A stretch of 20,801 nucleotides of DNA from Candidatus Zixiibacteriota bacterium (lineage in GTDB: Bacteria > Zixibacteria > MSB-5A5 > GN15 > FEB-12): contig QNAG01000013.1 of NCBI GenBank assembly GCA_003641415.1, forward strand, positions 1 through 20,801, read 5' to 3'. The notes beneath the pieces are model-generated. The model ran no database searches and was not told the origin of the DNA. It saw only the letters and a list, made by a program, of their open reading frames with translations. Shown piece after piece: positions 1 through 7,648 of this stretch. Position 1 is the stretch's first letter. The number at the start of each line of letters is the position of its first letter. A program made the position numbers and the translations under genes.

Positions 1-1643
1 ATCTTCCCAACCCCCAGATTCCGACGCTAGCCGGATTCGAAGTATACTCTCAAGGGCGGTCAAGCAATTTCAGCATTATCAACGGTCAGGTCAGTTCCTC
101 TGTTACCTATCGCTATTTGCTAATGCCTCTCAAGCATGGGACATACGTTATAGACAATATTGCCATTGTTTATGCCAGCCATCGCTACAAGGGGAACCCT
201 GTCGAACTAACTGTGCTGAATACTGGAACCTCTGCATCGCCGCAGCTTCAAGACGAAGCATCGGAGACAAGCAGTCGCGGAAAGGACTATTTTTTAGAAG
301 CTGTTGTTGACAAGAAAAATCCGTACATCAATGAGCAGGTAACCCTCACTTTGAAGTTTTGTGTAGCTGTACAGTATTACGGAAGTCCAGAACTCTCGGA
401 GCCTACAACCACAGGTTTCTGGACGGAACTTCTCGGTAACAAGGCACCTTACAGACAAAAAATAAACAATCGCATTTATAAAGTTATTGAGCGGAAATAT
501 GCCGTGTTTCCGACACAAACAGGCGATCTCACGATCGGACGGGCTACAATTCGCGTCAATGTCCCTGCACGAAGTAGCAGGGGAAGGGATCCCTTTGGAA
601 TGTTCGGTGATTTCTTTAACACTGGTAAGGAAGTGGCTGTCAACAGTGAGCCAATCAGAATAAATGTTCGCCCTCTACCTGACAAGGGTCGTCCATCAGA
701 TTTTACAGGTAGCATTGGTGATTTTAAGATCAGTGCTTCAGTTGACAAACGTGAGGTGGAAGTCAACCAACCTGTAACTCTAACGCTGCGCATCACTGGA
801 ACCGGCAATATTAAATCAGCAGCAGAGCCTGTTATACCTGAATTGGATGAGTTTAGAATTTACCGTGCTTCCAGCAGCGAGAACATAACAAAGATCAAAG
901 ATCGCATCGGTGGCACTAAAGTTTATGAAGAAGTTTTCATTCCAAAACATCCCGGGACACTGAAAATTCCAGCTATCTCGTATAATTATTTTGTTCCATC
1001 GGAAAATCGTTACCAAACTATCACTACGAAATCCATAAATCTGCGAGTTACCAAACCTGAAGGCTATGCTGCATCGTCTGATGTTCCATATACTCGACCT
1101 GGTTTGATAATCAGCAGTGATGCGCGGGATATCCGATACATCAAGGATGATATTGGAGAGACTACGCCTATTGGACGTTTGATTATTAGAACACCTGTGT
1201 TCTTAATGGTCAATGGACTTCCGATACTGGTTCTGGCTGGGATGATTCTGGTTCGAAGACGACGAGAACGTATGGCATCCGATATTAGTTATGCCAGGTC
1301 TCGGCAAGCAAGCAAAGCAGCAAGAAAGCGTCTGGCTCAAGCTAAATCGTTATCATCTCCCAATAAGGCAGGGGATTTCTTTGCCGAAGTTCATCTGGCT
1401 CTGATATCTTATATTGCTGATAAGTTAAATGTTTCCCCGCACGGCTTGACGGCAGATAACATCAGTGAACTTTTGGCAGAACGCTCCGCTGATGAAGAAT
1501 TAATTGGGGATATTGGAGCAATTTTGCAGAGGTGTGACTATGGGCGATTTGCTCCCGCCTCTACGACGCAAGCGGAAATCGAGGAGTTGCTATCGACAGC
1601 TGAACAGATAATGATCCGACTGGAGGAAGTACGTTTTGCGTAG
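1..1643 (+). CDS. batD: BatD family aerotolerance protein (5' partial)
   Basis: The reading frame is open from the first complete codon (position 3) to the TAG at 1641-1643, so the gene begins upstream of the window; the internal ATG at 117 is not the true start. About 546 residues are visible, close to full length for BatD, which usually has a signal peptide, several beta-rich domains, one membrane helix and a short cytoplasmic tail. Most of the visible part is beta-rich extracytoplasmic sequence, with repeated patterns such as VEVNQPVTLTLRITGTGNIK. A hydrophobic helix lies at about visible residues 395-417, followed at once by the Arg-rich stop-transfer RRRRER. A roughly 125-residue helical tail follows. 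In the family, BatD works with the BatA/BatB von Willebrand-domain proteins in envelope stress or oxygen tolerance; the molecular role is poorly known. It overlaps the next gene by 8 nt, as in bat operons. Only the missing N-terminus limits the call. Confidence 0.85.
   Translation, partial: LPNPQIPTLAGFEVYSQGRSSNFSIINGQVSSSVTYRYLLMPLKHGTYVIDNIAIVYASHRYKGNPVELTVLNTGTSASPQLQDEASETSSRGKDYFLEAVVDKKNPYINEQVTLTLKFCVAVQYYGSPELSEPTTTGFWTELLGNKAPYRQKINNRIYKVIERKYAVFPTQTGDLTIGRATIRVNVPARSSRGRDPFGMFGDFFNTGKEVAVNSEPIRINVRPLPDKGRPSDFTGSIGDFKISASVDKREVEVNQPVTLTLRITGTGNIKSAAEPVIPELDEFRIYRASSSENITKIKDRIGGTKVYEEVFIPKHPGTLKIPAISYNYFVPSENRYQTITTKSINLRVTKPEGYAASSDVPYTRPGLIISSDARDIRYIKDDIGETTPIGRLIIRTPVFLMVNGLPILVLAGMILVRRRRERMASDISYARSRQASKAARKRLAQAKSLSSPNKAGDFFAEVHLALISYIADKLNVSPHGLTADNISELLAERSADEELIGDIGAILQRCDYGRFAPASTTQAEIEELLSTAEQIMIRLEEVRFA
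1622..1626 (+). promoter_or_regulatory. Ribosome binding site deciding a TTG start
   Basis: GGAGG lies inside the end of batD, 9 nt before a TTG at 1636. There is no ATG at a usable position here, and a signal-peptide-like sequence starts right after the TTG. The spacing supports TTG as the initiation codon of the downstream TPR/SH3 gene. Confidence 0.6.
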
Positions 1644-2391
1644 TTTCGTAACTATAGCCACTATCGTGCTGATTATGTCTGTGAGTACTGTAGCCTCACC
1701 TGCTACGGATAGTCTGTTTTCAGCAGGAAACAAAGCCTTCGAAAATAAAAACTTCGAGACCGCTATTGCTAACTATCTTGTCATACTCGATCAGGATATT
1801 GAATCAGCAGCGCTATATTATAATCTTGGTAATGCTTATTTCAAGTCCGGTGATATAGGGAGAGCCGTACTCAATTATCGCCGAGCGTTAAGACTGGCGC
1901 CATCCGACGAGGATATCGTTAATAATCTTGAATTTGTGCGACAGTTCTCCAGGGTACAGATGGAGGGAGTGCAGCTTAACCCAATCAACAACTTTATGGA
2001 TTCTCTTGTTGGATCTTACCGTCTTGACACTTTAGCATGGGTAACTTCAATTCTGTTTGTTCTGACTTGCATATTATTGATGGGTCGTTTGGGATTGGGA
2101 TACAATAACCTATTATTGCGAGTAACAACCGTAGTTGTTCTGATTATTTTGGTGGGGCTATCAGGATTGACTACTTACAAGTATCGAACTGACTTCCTGA
2201 CTCGTTGGGGGGTGGTGATTGCTAACGAAAGCCAGGTACTATCAGGGCCGGAAGAGGGAGCCGAGCTCGAGTTTGAGGGTGCTCCAGGTCTGGTAGTGGA
2301 AATCTTATCTGAGACGAGCGAATACTACAATGTACTATTTGAAAATAAGCGGCGTGGTTGGATAAAGAAGTCTCATCTGGCTGAAATATAG
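1636..2391 (+). CDS. batE: BatE-like TPR and SH3-domain membrane protein
   Basis: 251 aa from a TTG start supported by GGAGG 9 nt upstream. Order of parts: an N-terminal hydrophobic signal segment (residues about 4-21), tetratricopeptide repeats (about 25-95, with the hallmark AALYYNLGNAYFKSGDIG and RALRLAPSDEDI), two membrane helices (about 131-150 and 158-178), and a C-terminal bacterial SH3-like domain (about 190-251) ending in GWIKKSHLAEI, the usual SH3b finish. This TPR-TM-TM-SH3b layout directly after BatD is that of BatE, proposed to act with BatA-D at the cytoplasmic membrane in stress resistance. The start overlaps the batD stop by 8 nt, so the two are probably translationally coupled. 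No terminator is visible after it, and the next gene has its own promoter-like sequence. Confidence 0.85.
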   Translation: MRSFVTIATIVLIMSVSTVASPATDSLFSAGNKAFENKNFETAIANYLVILDQDIESAALYYNLGNAYFKSGDIGRAVLNYRRALRLAPSDEDIVNNLEFVRQFSRVQMEGVQLNPINNFMDSLVGSYRLDTLAWVTSILFVLTCILLMGRLGLGYNNLLLRVTTVVVLIILVGLSGLTTYKYRTDFLTRWGVVIANESQVLSGPEEGAELEFEGAPGLVVEILSETSEYYNVLFENKRRGWIKKSHLAEI

Positions 2392-2423
2392 TTTTTCACA
2401 AAGGTTACTTTCCCTTTATTTAA

Positions 2424-2452
2424 TTGACACTTATATTTTAGGGTTCTATCTT
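2424..2452 (+). promoter_or_regulatory. Sigma70-type promoter for the flippase-corA pair
   Basis: A perfect TTGACA (2424-2429) is followed after exactly 17 nt by TATCTT (2447-2452; 4 of 6 match TATAAT). It lies in the 100-nt gap between batE and the next gene, giving a predicted leader of about 30 nt. The -10 is weak, so this is moderately supported. Confidence 0.5.
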
Positions 2453-2491
2453 TATTGATATCGATCGCAATGGGGAGAAGAATGAGCGACT

Positions 2492-3532
2492 ATGATTTGG
2501 AAGAAGAAACAGTTCTGGGGAACTATTATTGCGGTTGCTCTGCTTGCATTTTGTGTAAAAGATATATCCCTTAGTGAGTTGAAGTCACTTTTTTATCGCG
2601 TTAACATCCTATATATTTTCCTTGCCCTGATAAGTTCTTCTGTTTTCATAGCCTTCAAAGCCATACGCTGGAAGCTAATTGTTGCGCCACAGAAGAGTAT
2701 TCCTATATGTCGCAGCCTAACGCTTTACTCTGCTGGACAGGTATTGAATATTCTCATGCCTGCACTCACTGGACAATTAGCCAGGATATTCCTTTTTGCT
2801 CAGAAAGAAGGATTGCGTAAAACCTTCGTTTTCTCTACGATTGTTCTGGAGGTTCTTTTCGATTCCATAACGCTAGTAATTTTTCTGATGCTGACTTCAC
2901 TGGCTTTTGTTTTTCCAGAAGAATACCGCTCTGTCAGTTGGATTGTTGCAGCTATCACGTTGATGTTTATGGCTGGTCTATATGTCCTCCTGCACTATCA
3001 CAAATCTCTTGAGGAATACAGCCATAGTCACTTAAGATCTCACTGGCCTAGTCTCTATGTTGGTGTAAAGAAATTTATCCGCAGTTTCTGTAAGGGCATT
3101 GAATTACTTCGTTCCAGCCAACATTTGGCAGGATCGTTATCATTGTCATTGCTTTTATGGACAGCACATATGCTGGTAGTCTTTTTTCTATTCAAAGCAT
3201 TTGATCTTGACTTGCCTTTGGCAGCAGCAGCAGCAGTTATGATTGTAAACACTCTGGCCTTGATGGTTCCTATCACTCCCGGGAATGCTGGAACCTTTGA
3301 AGTAGCAGTCAGCACTTCATTGGCTGCTTTTTCGGTAAACAGGTCCGATGCTGTAATGTTTGCGTTGGCTTTGCATATACTGGACATTATTCCAATGTGG
3401 TTTTTTGGCGCTGCTTTTCTGCGCAGCGAGCGAGTTTCGATAAGTGACATTAAGGAAAAACATGAAGACGAAGAGCTGTTTGATCATGTGTCTGAAGAAG
3501 GCATTCTAATTGATGACAAGGAGAGAGTATGA
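2492..3532 (+). CDS. Flippase-like multi-TM protein (UPF0104 / LPG-synthase TM family)
   Basis: 346-aa integral membrane protein, strongly hydrophobic, with about seven to eight predicted helices. Family marks visible include the N-terminal FKAIRWKLIV after the second helix, QVLNILMPALTGQLARIF in the middle, and the C-terminal PITPGNAGTFEVAV, which corresponds to the P-G-x-x-G-x-F-E signature of the lysylphosphatidylglycerol synthase TM / AglD-like family. There is no soluble aminoacyl-transferase domain, so this is the stand-alone membrane form, generally thought to move or help modify lipid-linked molecules; its substrate cannot be told from sequence. An in-frame stop at 2483-2485 means the start cannot lie upstream of 2492. 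The purine-rich GGGGAGAAG at 2472-2480 is the likely ribosome site, though the spacing is long (11-14 nt). The last codon overlaps corA by ATGA, so the two are co-translated. The C-terminal tail is charged and acidic. Confidence 0.8.
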   Translation: MIWKKKQFWGTIIAVALLAFCVKDISLSELKSLFYRVNILYIFLALISSSVFIAFKAIRWKLIVAPQKSIPICRSLTLYSAGQVLNILMPALTGQLARIFLFAQKEGLRKTFVFSTIVLEVLFDSITLVIFLMLTSLAFVFPEEYRSVSWIVAAITLMFMAGLYVLLHYHKSLEEYSHSHLRSHWPSLYVGVKKFIRSFCKGIELLRSSQHLAGSLSLSLLLWTAHMLVVFFLFKAFDLDLPLAAAAAVMIVNTLALMVPITPGNAGTFEVAVSTSLAAFSVNRSDAVMFALALHILDIIPMWFFGAAFLRSERVSISDIKEKHEDEELFDHVSEEGILIDDKERV

Positions 3533-4500
3533 TAAAATCATTTCTCTACTTGCCAAATGAGAATATCAAGGTTATGGAGGGCATTCAGGATTTTGACGAG
3601 ATAGTGAAAACCGAAGGCAGTGTGGTGTGGATAGACATGTGCAATCCAACTGATAAGGAATCGTTTATTCTCACACATGATTTTCGATTTCACCCTCTGG
3701 CAATTGAGGATGTGATCTCAGAGAAACCTCGAACGAAAATTGATGATTATGATAGATACCTTTTTCTAGTGTTCCAGATTGTTGATTATATTGGCAGAGA
3801 AGAGGGATTAAAGATCGGGGAAATTGATCTGTTTCTCATCGACAACGCTTTAGTAACAGTACACTACGACGATCACCGCATCTTTGATTATCTCTATCAT
3901 CGGGCAGAGCGAGACGAGAGGTTGATGGGTAGAGGGGTTGATTTTCTTTTTCATGCTGTTATTGATAATATTGTAGATAACTATAACTCAACGCTCGATA
4001 TCCTTGAATACGATATCGATCAGATCGAAGATGACGTTCTCGGGGGAGAGGCTGACGAGGAGACTCTTAATACAATCTTTACGCTACGCAGAGACATAGT
4101 TCACCTTAAACGGATAGTGATGCCTCAAAAAGAGGTGCTTTCTCGTTTGTCGCGCGAGCAATTTCAGCAGTTATCAAGTAAAGTGTCAGTATATTTCTCA
4201 GACATCTATGACCATCTGGTGCAAATAGATGACATATCAAATTTTCACCGAGAAATCCTTAATTCATCTCTTGAAGTTTATTACTCCTCAATTTCAACCA
4301 GAACTAATGCTATCATTAAGGTACTGACCATTTTTACGGTACTGTTTATCCCTCCTACATTTCTTGTGGGACTTTGGGGAATGAACTTTGAGTTTATGCC
4401 TGAACTTGATTGGGAATATGGGTACTTTTTTGCCTTAGGGATAATGTTAATGGTGGTCCTCGGTTTGGTAATCTTCTTTCGCAAAAAAAAGTGGCTGTAG
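3529..4500 (+). CDS. corA: CorA family magnesium/cobalt transporter
   Basis: 323 aa, typical CorA length. The cytoplasmic N-terminal part contains HPLAIEDVISEKPRTKIDDY, the standard CorA funnel-domain motif, followed by a long acidic helical region (for example EYDIDQIEDDVLGGEADEE) matching the willow helices. Two C-terminal membrane helices follow at about 257-280 and 295-316. The pore signature G-M-N is at residues 284-286, followed by FEFMPELDW as in CorA channels, and the protein ends in a basic KKKWL like Thermotoga maritima CorA. The residue before GMN is Trp, where most CorA proteins have Tyr. CorA forms a pentameric Mg2+ channel in the inner membrane, gated by cytoplasmic Mg2+. The start lies within an ATGA overlap with the upstream membrane protein and is preceded by AAGGAGAG, a strong ribosome site. 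Confidence 0.93.
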   Translation: MIKSFLYLPNENIKVMEGIQDFDEIVKTEGSVVWIDMCNPTDKESFILTHDFRFHPLAIEDVISEKPRTKIDDYDRYLFLVFQIVDYIGREEGLKIGEIDLFLIDNALVTVHYDDHRIFDYLYHRAERDERLMGRGVDFLFHAVIDNIVDNYNSTLDILEYDIDQIEDDVLGGEADEETLNTIFTLRRDIVHLKRIVMPQKEVLSRLSREQFQQLSSKVSVYFSDIYDHLVQIDDISNFHREILNSSLEVYYSSISTRTNAIIKVLTIFTVLFIPPTFLVGLWGMNFEFMPELDWEYGYFFALGIMLMVVLGLVIFFRKKKWL

Positions 4501-4526
4501 TTAGTTGATTATTCTTGAAACATTTC

Positions 4527-4554
4527 TTGACATTTCCCGATATATATGTACATA
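4527..4554 (+). promoter_or_regulatory. Probable promoter of the tetR-efflux operon
   Basis: Perfect TTGACA at 4527-4532. The best -10 candidate is TACATA at 4549-4554 after 16 nt, which is weak (3 of 6). A perfect 10-bp palindrome, TATGTACATA, covers 4545-4554. The predicted transcription start falls inside the palindromic operator described next, consistent with repression by steric block. Confidence 0.45.
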
Positions 4555-4555
4555 G

Positions 4556-4573
4556 ATACCGACTGGTAGGTAT
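4556..4573 (+). promoter_or_regulatory. Putative TetR operator
   Basis: ATACCGACTGGTAGGTAT is an imperfect inverted repeat, 14 of 18 positions symmetric, with outer arms ATACC and GGTAT. It sits between the -35 element and the tetR start codon at 4586. Palindromes of this size at this position are the normal binding sites of TetR-family repressors, which usually control their own operon. Binding by the encoded regulator is inferred. Confidence 0.55.
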
Positions 4574-4585
4574 GTAAGGGATATT

Positions 4586-5215
4586 ATGAAGGTTAAGAAA
4601 ACAAGAAGAATTAAGCAGAGCCCGAAATTACCCGCAGAAACTCGCCGCTATCAGTTGCTTAAAGCCGCACACAAACTCTTTGACAAAAAGGGGTACCGGG
4701 CCACTACACTGGACGAGATCGCTCATGGGGCAGGCTTGACTAAGGGCGCTGTGTATCATCATTTTAAGAATAAAGAAGCGATACTGTTGGAACTCACACA
4801 TTTGATTCTCAACGCCTATAAAGACGGTGTCCGTGATTTACCAAAAGGAAGTCTGAGACCTGGCGATCTCATTCTACACTTGAAAGAAATTGACGAAGGT
4901 ACATCTATGCATAAGGCTAGGTACAATATGTCCTTACTGGTGGAAGTCATTAAAGTAAAACAGGTACGACAGACAATTGAAGATGGATATGAGGAATTTC
5001 TAAAGCTTTGCGACCGTTGTCTTGATCCCAGTCTGGTCCGGTCCAGAAAAATGATACGTCAAATAACAATCCTGACCGTGAATTTCTACGATGGTCTTTG
5101 CTGGGGAGCCTTCATGTACCCAACCCACATAGATTTTGACAAGCAAGCCAGCTTGTTTGCTTCTCTTTTTAATAAAGAAAAGTCGGACAACATGAAAGCA
5201 CAGAGAGCAAAATGA
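4586..5215 (+). CDS. TetR/AcrR family transcriptional regulator of the efflux operon
   Basis: 209 aa, standard TetR length. The N-terminal helix-turn-helix is clear at about residues 20-65, with the canonical TTLDEIAHGAGLTKGAVYHH followed by FKNKEAIL. The C-terminal part is a helical ligand-binding domain with no recognisable specificity. The very N-terminus is basic (KVKKTRRIKQS), plausibly adding DNA contacts. It is the first gene of a four-gene operon with a TolC-like channel, membrane-fusion protein and RND pump, and its stop overlaps the channel start by ATGA. With the palindrome at 4556-4573 just upstream, the simplest reading is a drug-responsive autorepressor that releases the operon when bound by a pump substrate, as AcrR-type regulators do. 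The ligand is unknown. The ribosome site is the weak TAAGGG a few nt before the ATG. Confidence 0.9.
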   Translation: MKVKKTRRIKQSPKLPAETRRYQLLKAAHKLFDKKGYRATTLDEIAHGAGLTKGAVYHHFKNKEAILLELTHLILNAYKDGVRDLPKGSLRPGDLILHLKEIDEGTSMHKARYNMSLLVEVIKVKQVRQTIEDGYEEFLKLCDRCLDPSLVRSRKMIRQITILTVNFYDGLCWGAFMYPTHIDFDKQASLFASLFNKEKSDNMKAQRAK

Positions 5216-6582
5216 ATAGAAAAAAAATACAAACTTTGTTATTAAAAACTTCGTGTTGCAGAGCAAATCTTAAAAGAGTTATAGCTTTGTGCGTTGCGTT
5301 GGTAATTGTCGCTCCAGCTTTGCCAGTTTCCGCTAATCAAATCAAACTGACGGTGGACAAAGTCAGACATCAGGCACTGGCTTTTAATCGCCCATATCTG
5401 TCAGCGTTAGAAGAGATTGTTAAAGCTGGAGGGGATGTTGCGAAAGCTCGCTCTGGAGCTTTTCCAACGATTGAGGCAACGGGCGGTTATCTTCGCAGTT
5501 TCAAAATTCCGAAAACTTACTTCGAAGCCGAAGGAGAAACCAAGGAATTGCAGTTCGGATACAAGAACAGTTTCAGCGCCGGGTTGTCTTTGCGCCAATC
5601 TTTGTTCCAAGGCGGGAAAGTATTCGCTGCCTATTCAATTGCAAAGGACTATAGAAAATATACCCAAGCTCTCGCCGATCAATCTAAAGTAGAAGTAATA
5701 TATAATGCTGAGATGTTGTTCTTTATAGCTATTTTGGAACGCTCGCGTTTATCTGTTTTGGAAAAGGCTCTGGAAGCAAGTAGTTATAATCTCGAAGTTA
5801 TTGAAAAAAAGTATTCGCAAGGTATGGTTTCCGAGTTTGAGGTACTGCGTGCGAAAGTAGAAAAGAATAATCTCCTTCCCCGAATCCTGGCTGTTAAGTC
5901 AGAGGTACGCCTGTCAGAGAAACGACTCAAGTCGTTTCTTGGTATTGATTTGAACAATGAAGTAATGCTGATAGAAGAGGTGGAGGATACTTCTCTACAA
6001 GCTATGCCGTCGTTGGAAGAACATATTAAGGTAGCCCTTTCTGCACGGGCTGAAGTGCGACAGTCAGAATACATGGTTGACATGAGAAGGAAAGCGATTC
6101 GAGTAGCAAAAGGAGACTACTACCCATCAGCGGGAGCCTTCCTGTCATATGACTGGCAGTCGGTATCGGATGATTTCAGTTTAAGTGACAATACTAGTAC
6201 ATCGTGGACAGCAGGATTATCTCTGACCTTCCCGATATTTCAGGGCGGGATTCGTGGTGGAGAGGTTGGCATTAGGAAAGCGGATCACAGGCAGGCACTA
6301 CTTGCGCAAGAGCAACTTCATGATGACATCCGGCTTGAAGTAGAAGAGGCCTACGATTACCTTATACAAGCTAAAGAGGCCCTGGATATCCAGGTAGTTA
6401 ATATTGCGGAAGCTGAGGCTGGTCTCAAGATTGCTAATCTTCGTTACGAATCCGGCGTTGGCATCCTGTTGGAAGTACTCTCAGCGCAGGTGGCTTTGAC
6501 TGATGCGCGTAATGCTCAAGCTGAGGCAATGTTCCTGTTCAGACAGGCTAAATCGCAACTAAAGAAGGCAAGTACACTTTAA
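5212..6582 (+). CDS. TolC family outer-membrane efflux channel
   Basis: 456 aa. A long basic N-region (residues 1-25) is followed by a hydrophobic core at about 26-40 (IALCVALVIVAPALPVSA) and a likely signal peptidase site after VSA. The mature part has the two-fold repeated architecture of outer-membrane efflux proteins: beta-strand segments with GGYLRSF and FSAGLSLRQSLFQGGK in the first half, mirrored by AGLSLTFPIFQGGIRGGEV in the second, and long coiled helices between them (for example AKVEKNNLLPRILAVKSEV and RLEVEEAYDYLIQAKEALD). TolC-type proteins form trimeric barrels with a periplasmic alpha-helical tunnel and dock with adaptor and RND pump. It overlaps the tetR stop by ATGA and precedes the adaptor by 16 nt. 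An 8-A run near the start (5220-5227) could be slippery, but nothing shows that it is used. Confidence 0.9.
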   Translation: MNRKKIQTLLLKTSCCRANLKRVIALCVALVIVAPALPVSANQIKLTVDKVRHQALAFNRPYLSALEEIVKAGGDVAKARSGAFPTIEATGGYLRSFKIPKTYFEAEGETKELQFGYKNSFSAGLSLRQSLFQGGKVFAAYSIAKDYRKYTQALADQSKVEVIYNAEMLFFIAILERSRLSVLEKALEASSYNLEVIEKKYSQGMVSEFEVLRAKVEKNNLLPRILAVKSEVRLSEKRLKSFLGIDLNNEVMLIEEVEDTSLQAMPSLEEHIKVALSARAEVRQSEYMVDMRRKAIRVAKGDYYPSAGAFLSYDWQSVSDDFSLSDNTSTSWTAGLSLTFPIFQGGIRGGEVGIRKADHRQALLAQEQLHDDIRLEVEEAYDYLIQAKEALDIQVVNIAEAEAGLKIANLRYESGVGILLEVLSAQVALTDARNAQAEAMFLFRQAKSQLKKASTL

Positions 6583-6598
6583 AATAATACGGAATAGA

Positions 6599-7648
6599 AT
6601 GAATATGAAAAGACAAATATTTTGGGAAGCAGCAATAGCTACACTTGTAGCTGCGGTGTGTCTTTCTTGCGGTGGGAACGATACGGAAGAACATACAAAC
6701 TCAGAACGAGTCGTAGCGGTAATGACTCAGATTGTCCAACCGACCGACAAGGAAATCATTAGAACCTATACCGGATCACTGGAAGGTGAAAAGCAGGCAG
6801 TTATTTATTGCAAAATAGCTGAGGCTGTAGAGAAAATCCACGTTCATGAAGGTGACCATGTGTCTGAAAATCAAGTCATCGTGTCATTGGACAAATCCGG
6901 TCCCAGTTCAAATTATCAGCAGGCATTATCAGTTTTCAAGAATGCAGAGAAAAACTACAATAAAATGGCTTATCTTTATAAAGAAGGAGCCGTAAGCGAA
7001 TCGGATGCAGATGCTGCTCGCACTGAATACGAGGTTCGTAAGGCGTCTTTCGATGCTGCCAGTAAGCTTGTTAATATCTCAACGCCGATTAGCGGTACCG
7101 TCACTTCAATCGATGTTTCAAAGGGTGATTATCTTAGCGCTGGTCAGACAATAGCTACAGTGGCAAGTGTCAATAGACTTCGGACTAAGTTCAGCATCAA
7201 CACAAAAGATATCGGTCTCATCTCACTGAACGACAGTGTTAATATTAATGTTGACGCTCTTGGCTTGAGTGCTGTGGGTATAGTCACTTCGGTAGCTCGG
7301 TCAGCTGATCCCACAACTCGAGCATATCAAGTTGAGGCAACTCTGGATAACTCTCAGAATCTTTTTACCCCAGGGATGTTCACTCGCGTAAGTTTGATAG
7401 TTGACCAACTGGAGGGGGTTTTAGCGATACCTCGCAAAGCTCTATTGAATCTGGAAGGAAAAGATGTTGTCTACGTGATTGTTGATGGGGTAGCTTTGCA
7501 ACGCATAGTAGAACTGGGACAGGAGGTCGATGGTCAGGTTGTTGTATCATCAGGGATCAACGCGGGTGATACATTAGTAATTTTAGGCCAGGATTATCTT
7601 GAGGATGGTGTCAAAGTTAACATTACCGGTACTTCCACAGGTGAATAA
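6599..7648 (+). CDS. RND efflux periplasmic adaptor (HlyD/AcrA-type membrane fusion protein)
   Basis: 349 aa. The N-terminus has a hydrophobic signal segment and a possible lipobox with Cys at residue 24 (VCLSC-GG), although Cys rather than Leu stands at -3, so lipidation is likely but not certain. Next comes the first half of a biotinyl-lipoyl domain (EAVEKIHVHEGDHVSENQVI), a short alpha-hairpin (about residues 100-155, with YLYKEGAVSESDADAARTEY typical of the family), the second lipoyl half (ISTPISGTVTSIDVSKGDYL), a beta-barrel domain with TRAYQVEATLDNSQNLFTPG and the conserved PGMF, and a membrane-proximal domain ending in GDTLVILGQDYLEDG. The protein bridges the inner-membrane RND pump and outer-membrane channel. 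ATG codons at 6599 and 6605 are both possible starts. Its stop overlaps the pump start by one base (TAATG). Confidence 0.92.
   Translation: MNMKRQIFWEAAIATLVAAVCLSCGGNDTEEHTNSERVVAVMTQIVQPTDKEIIRTYTGSLEGEKQAVIYCKIAEAVEKIHVHEGDHVSENQVIVSLDKSGPSSNYQQALSVFKNAEKNYNKMAYLYKEGAVSESDADAARTEYEVRKASFDAASKLVNISTPISGTVTSIDVSKGDYLSAGQTIATVASVNRLRTKFSINTKDIGLISLNDSVNINVDALGLSAVGIVTSVARSADPTTRAYQVEATLDNSQNLFTPGMFTRVSLIVDQLEGVLAIPRKALLNLEGKDVVYVIVDGVALQRIVELGQEVDGQVVVSSGINAGDTLVILGQDYLEDGVKVNITGTSTGE

Noticed and set aside
5220..5227. Eight-A run at the start of the TolC-like gene as a possible phase-variation tract
   Set aside because: Short poly-A runs are common in AT-leaning genes and the gene is intact; nothing in a single sequence shows variation.
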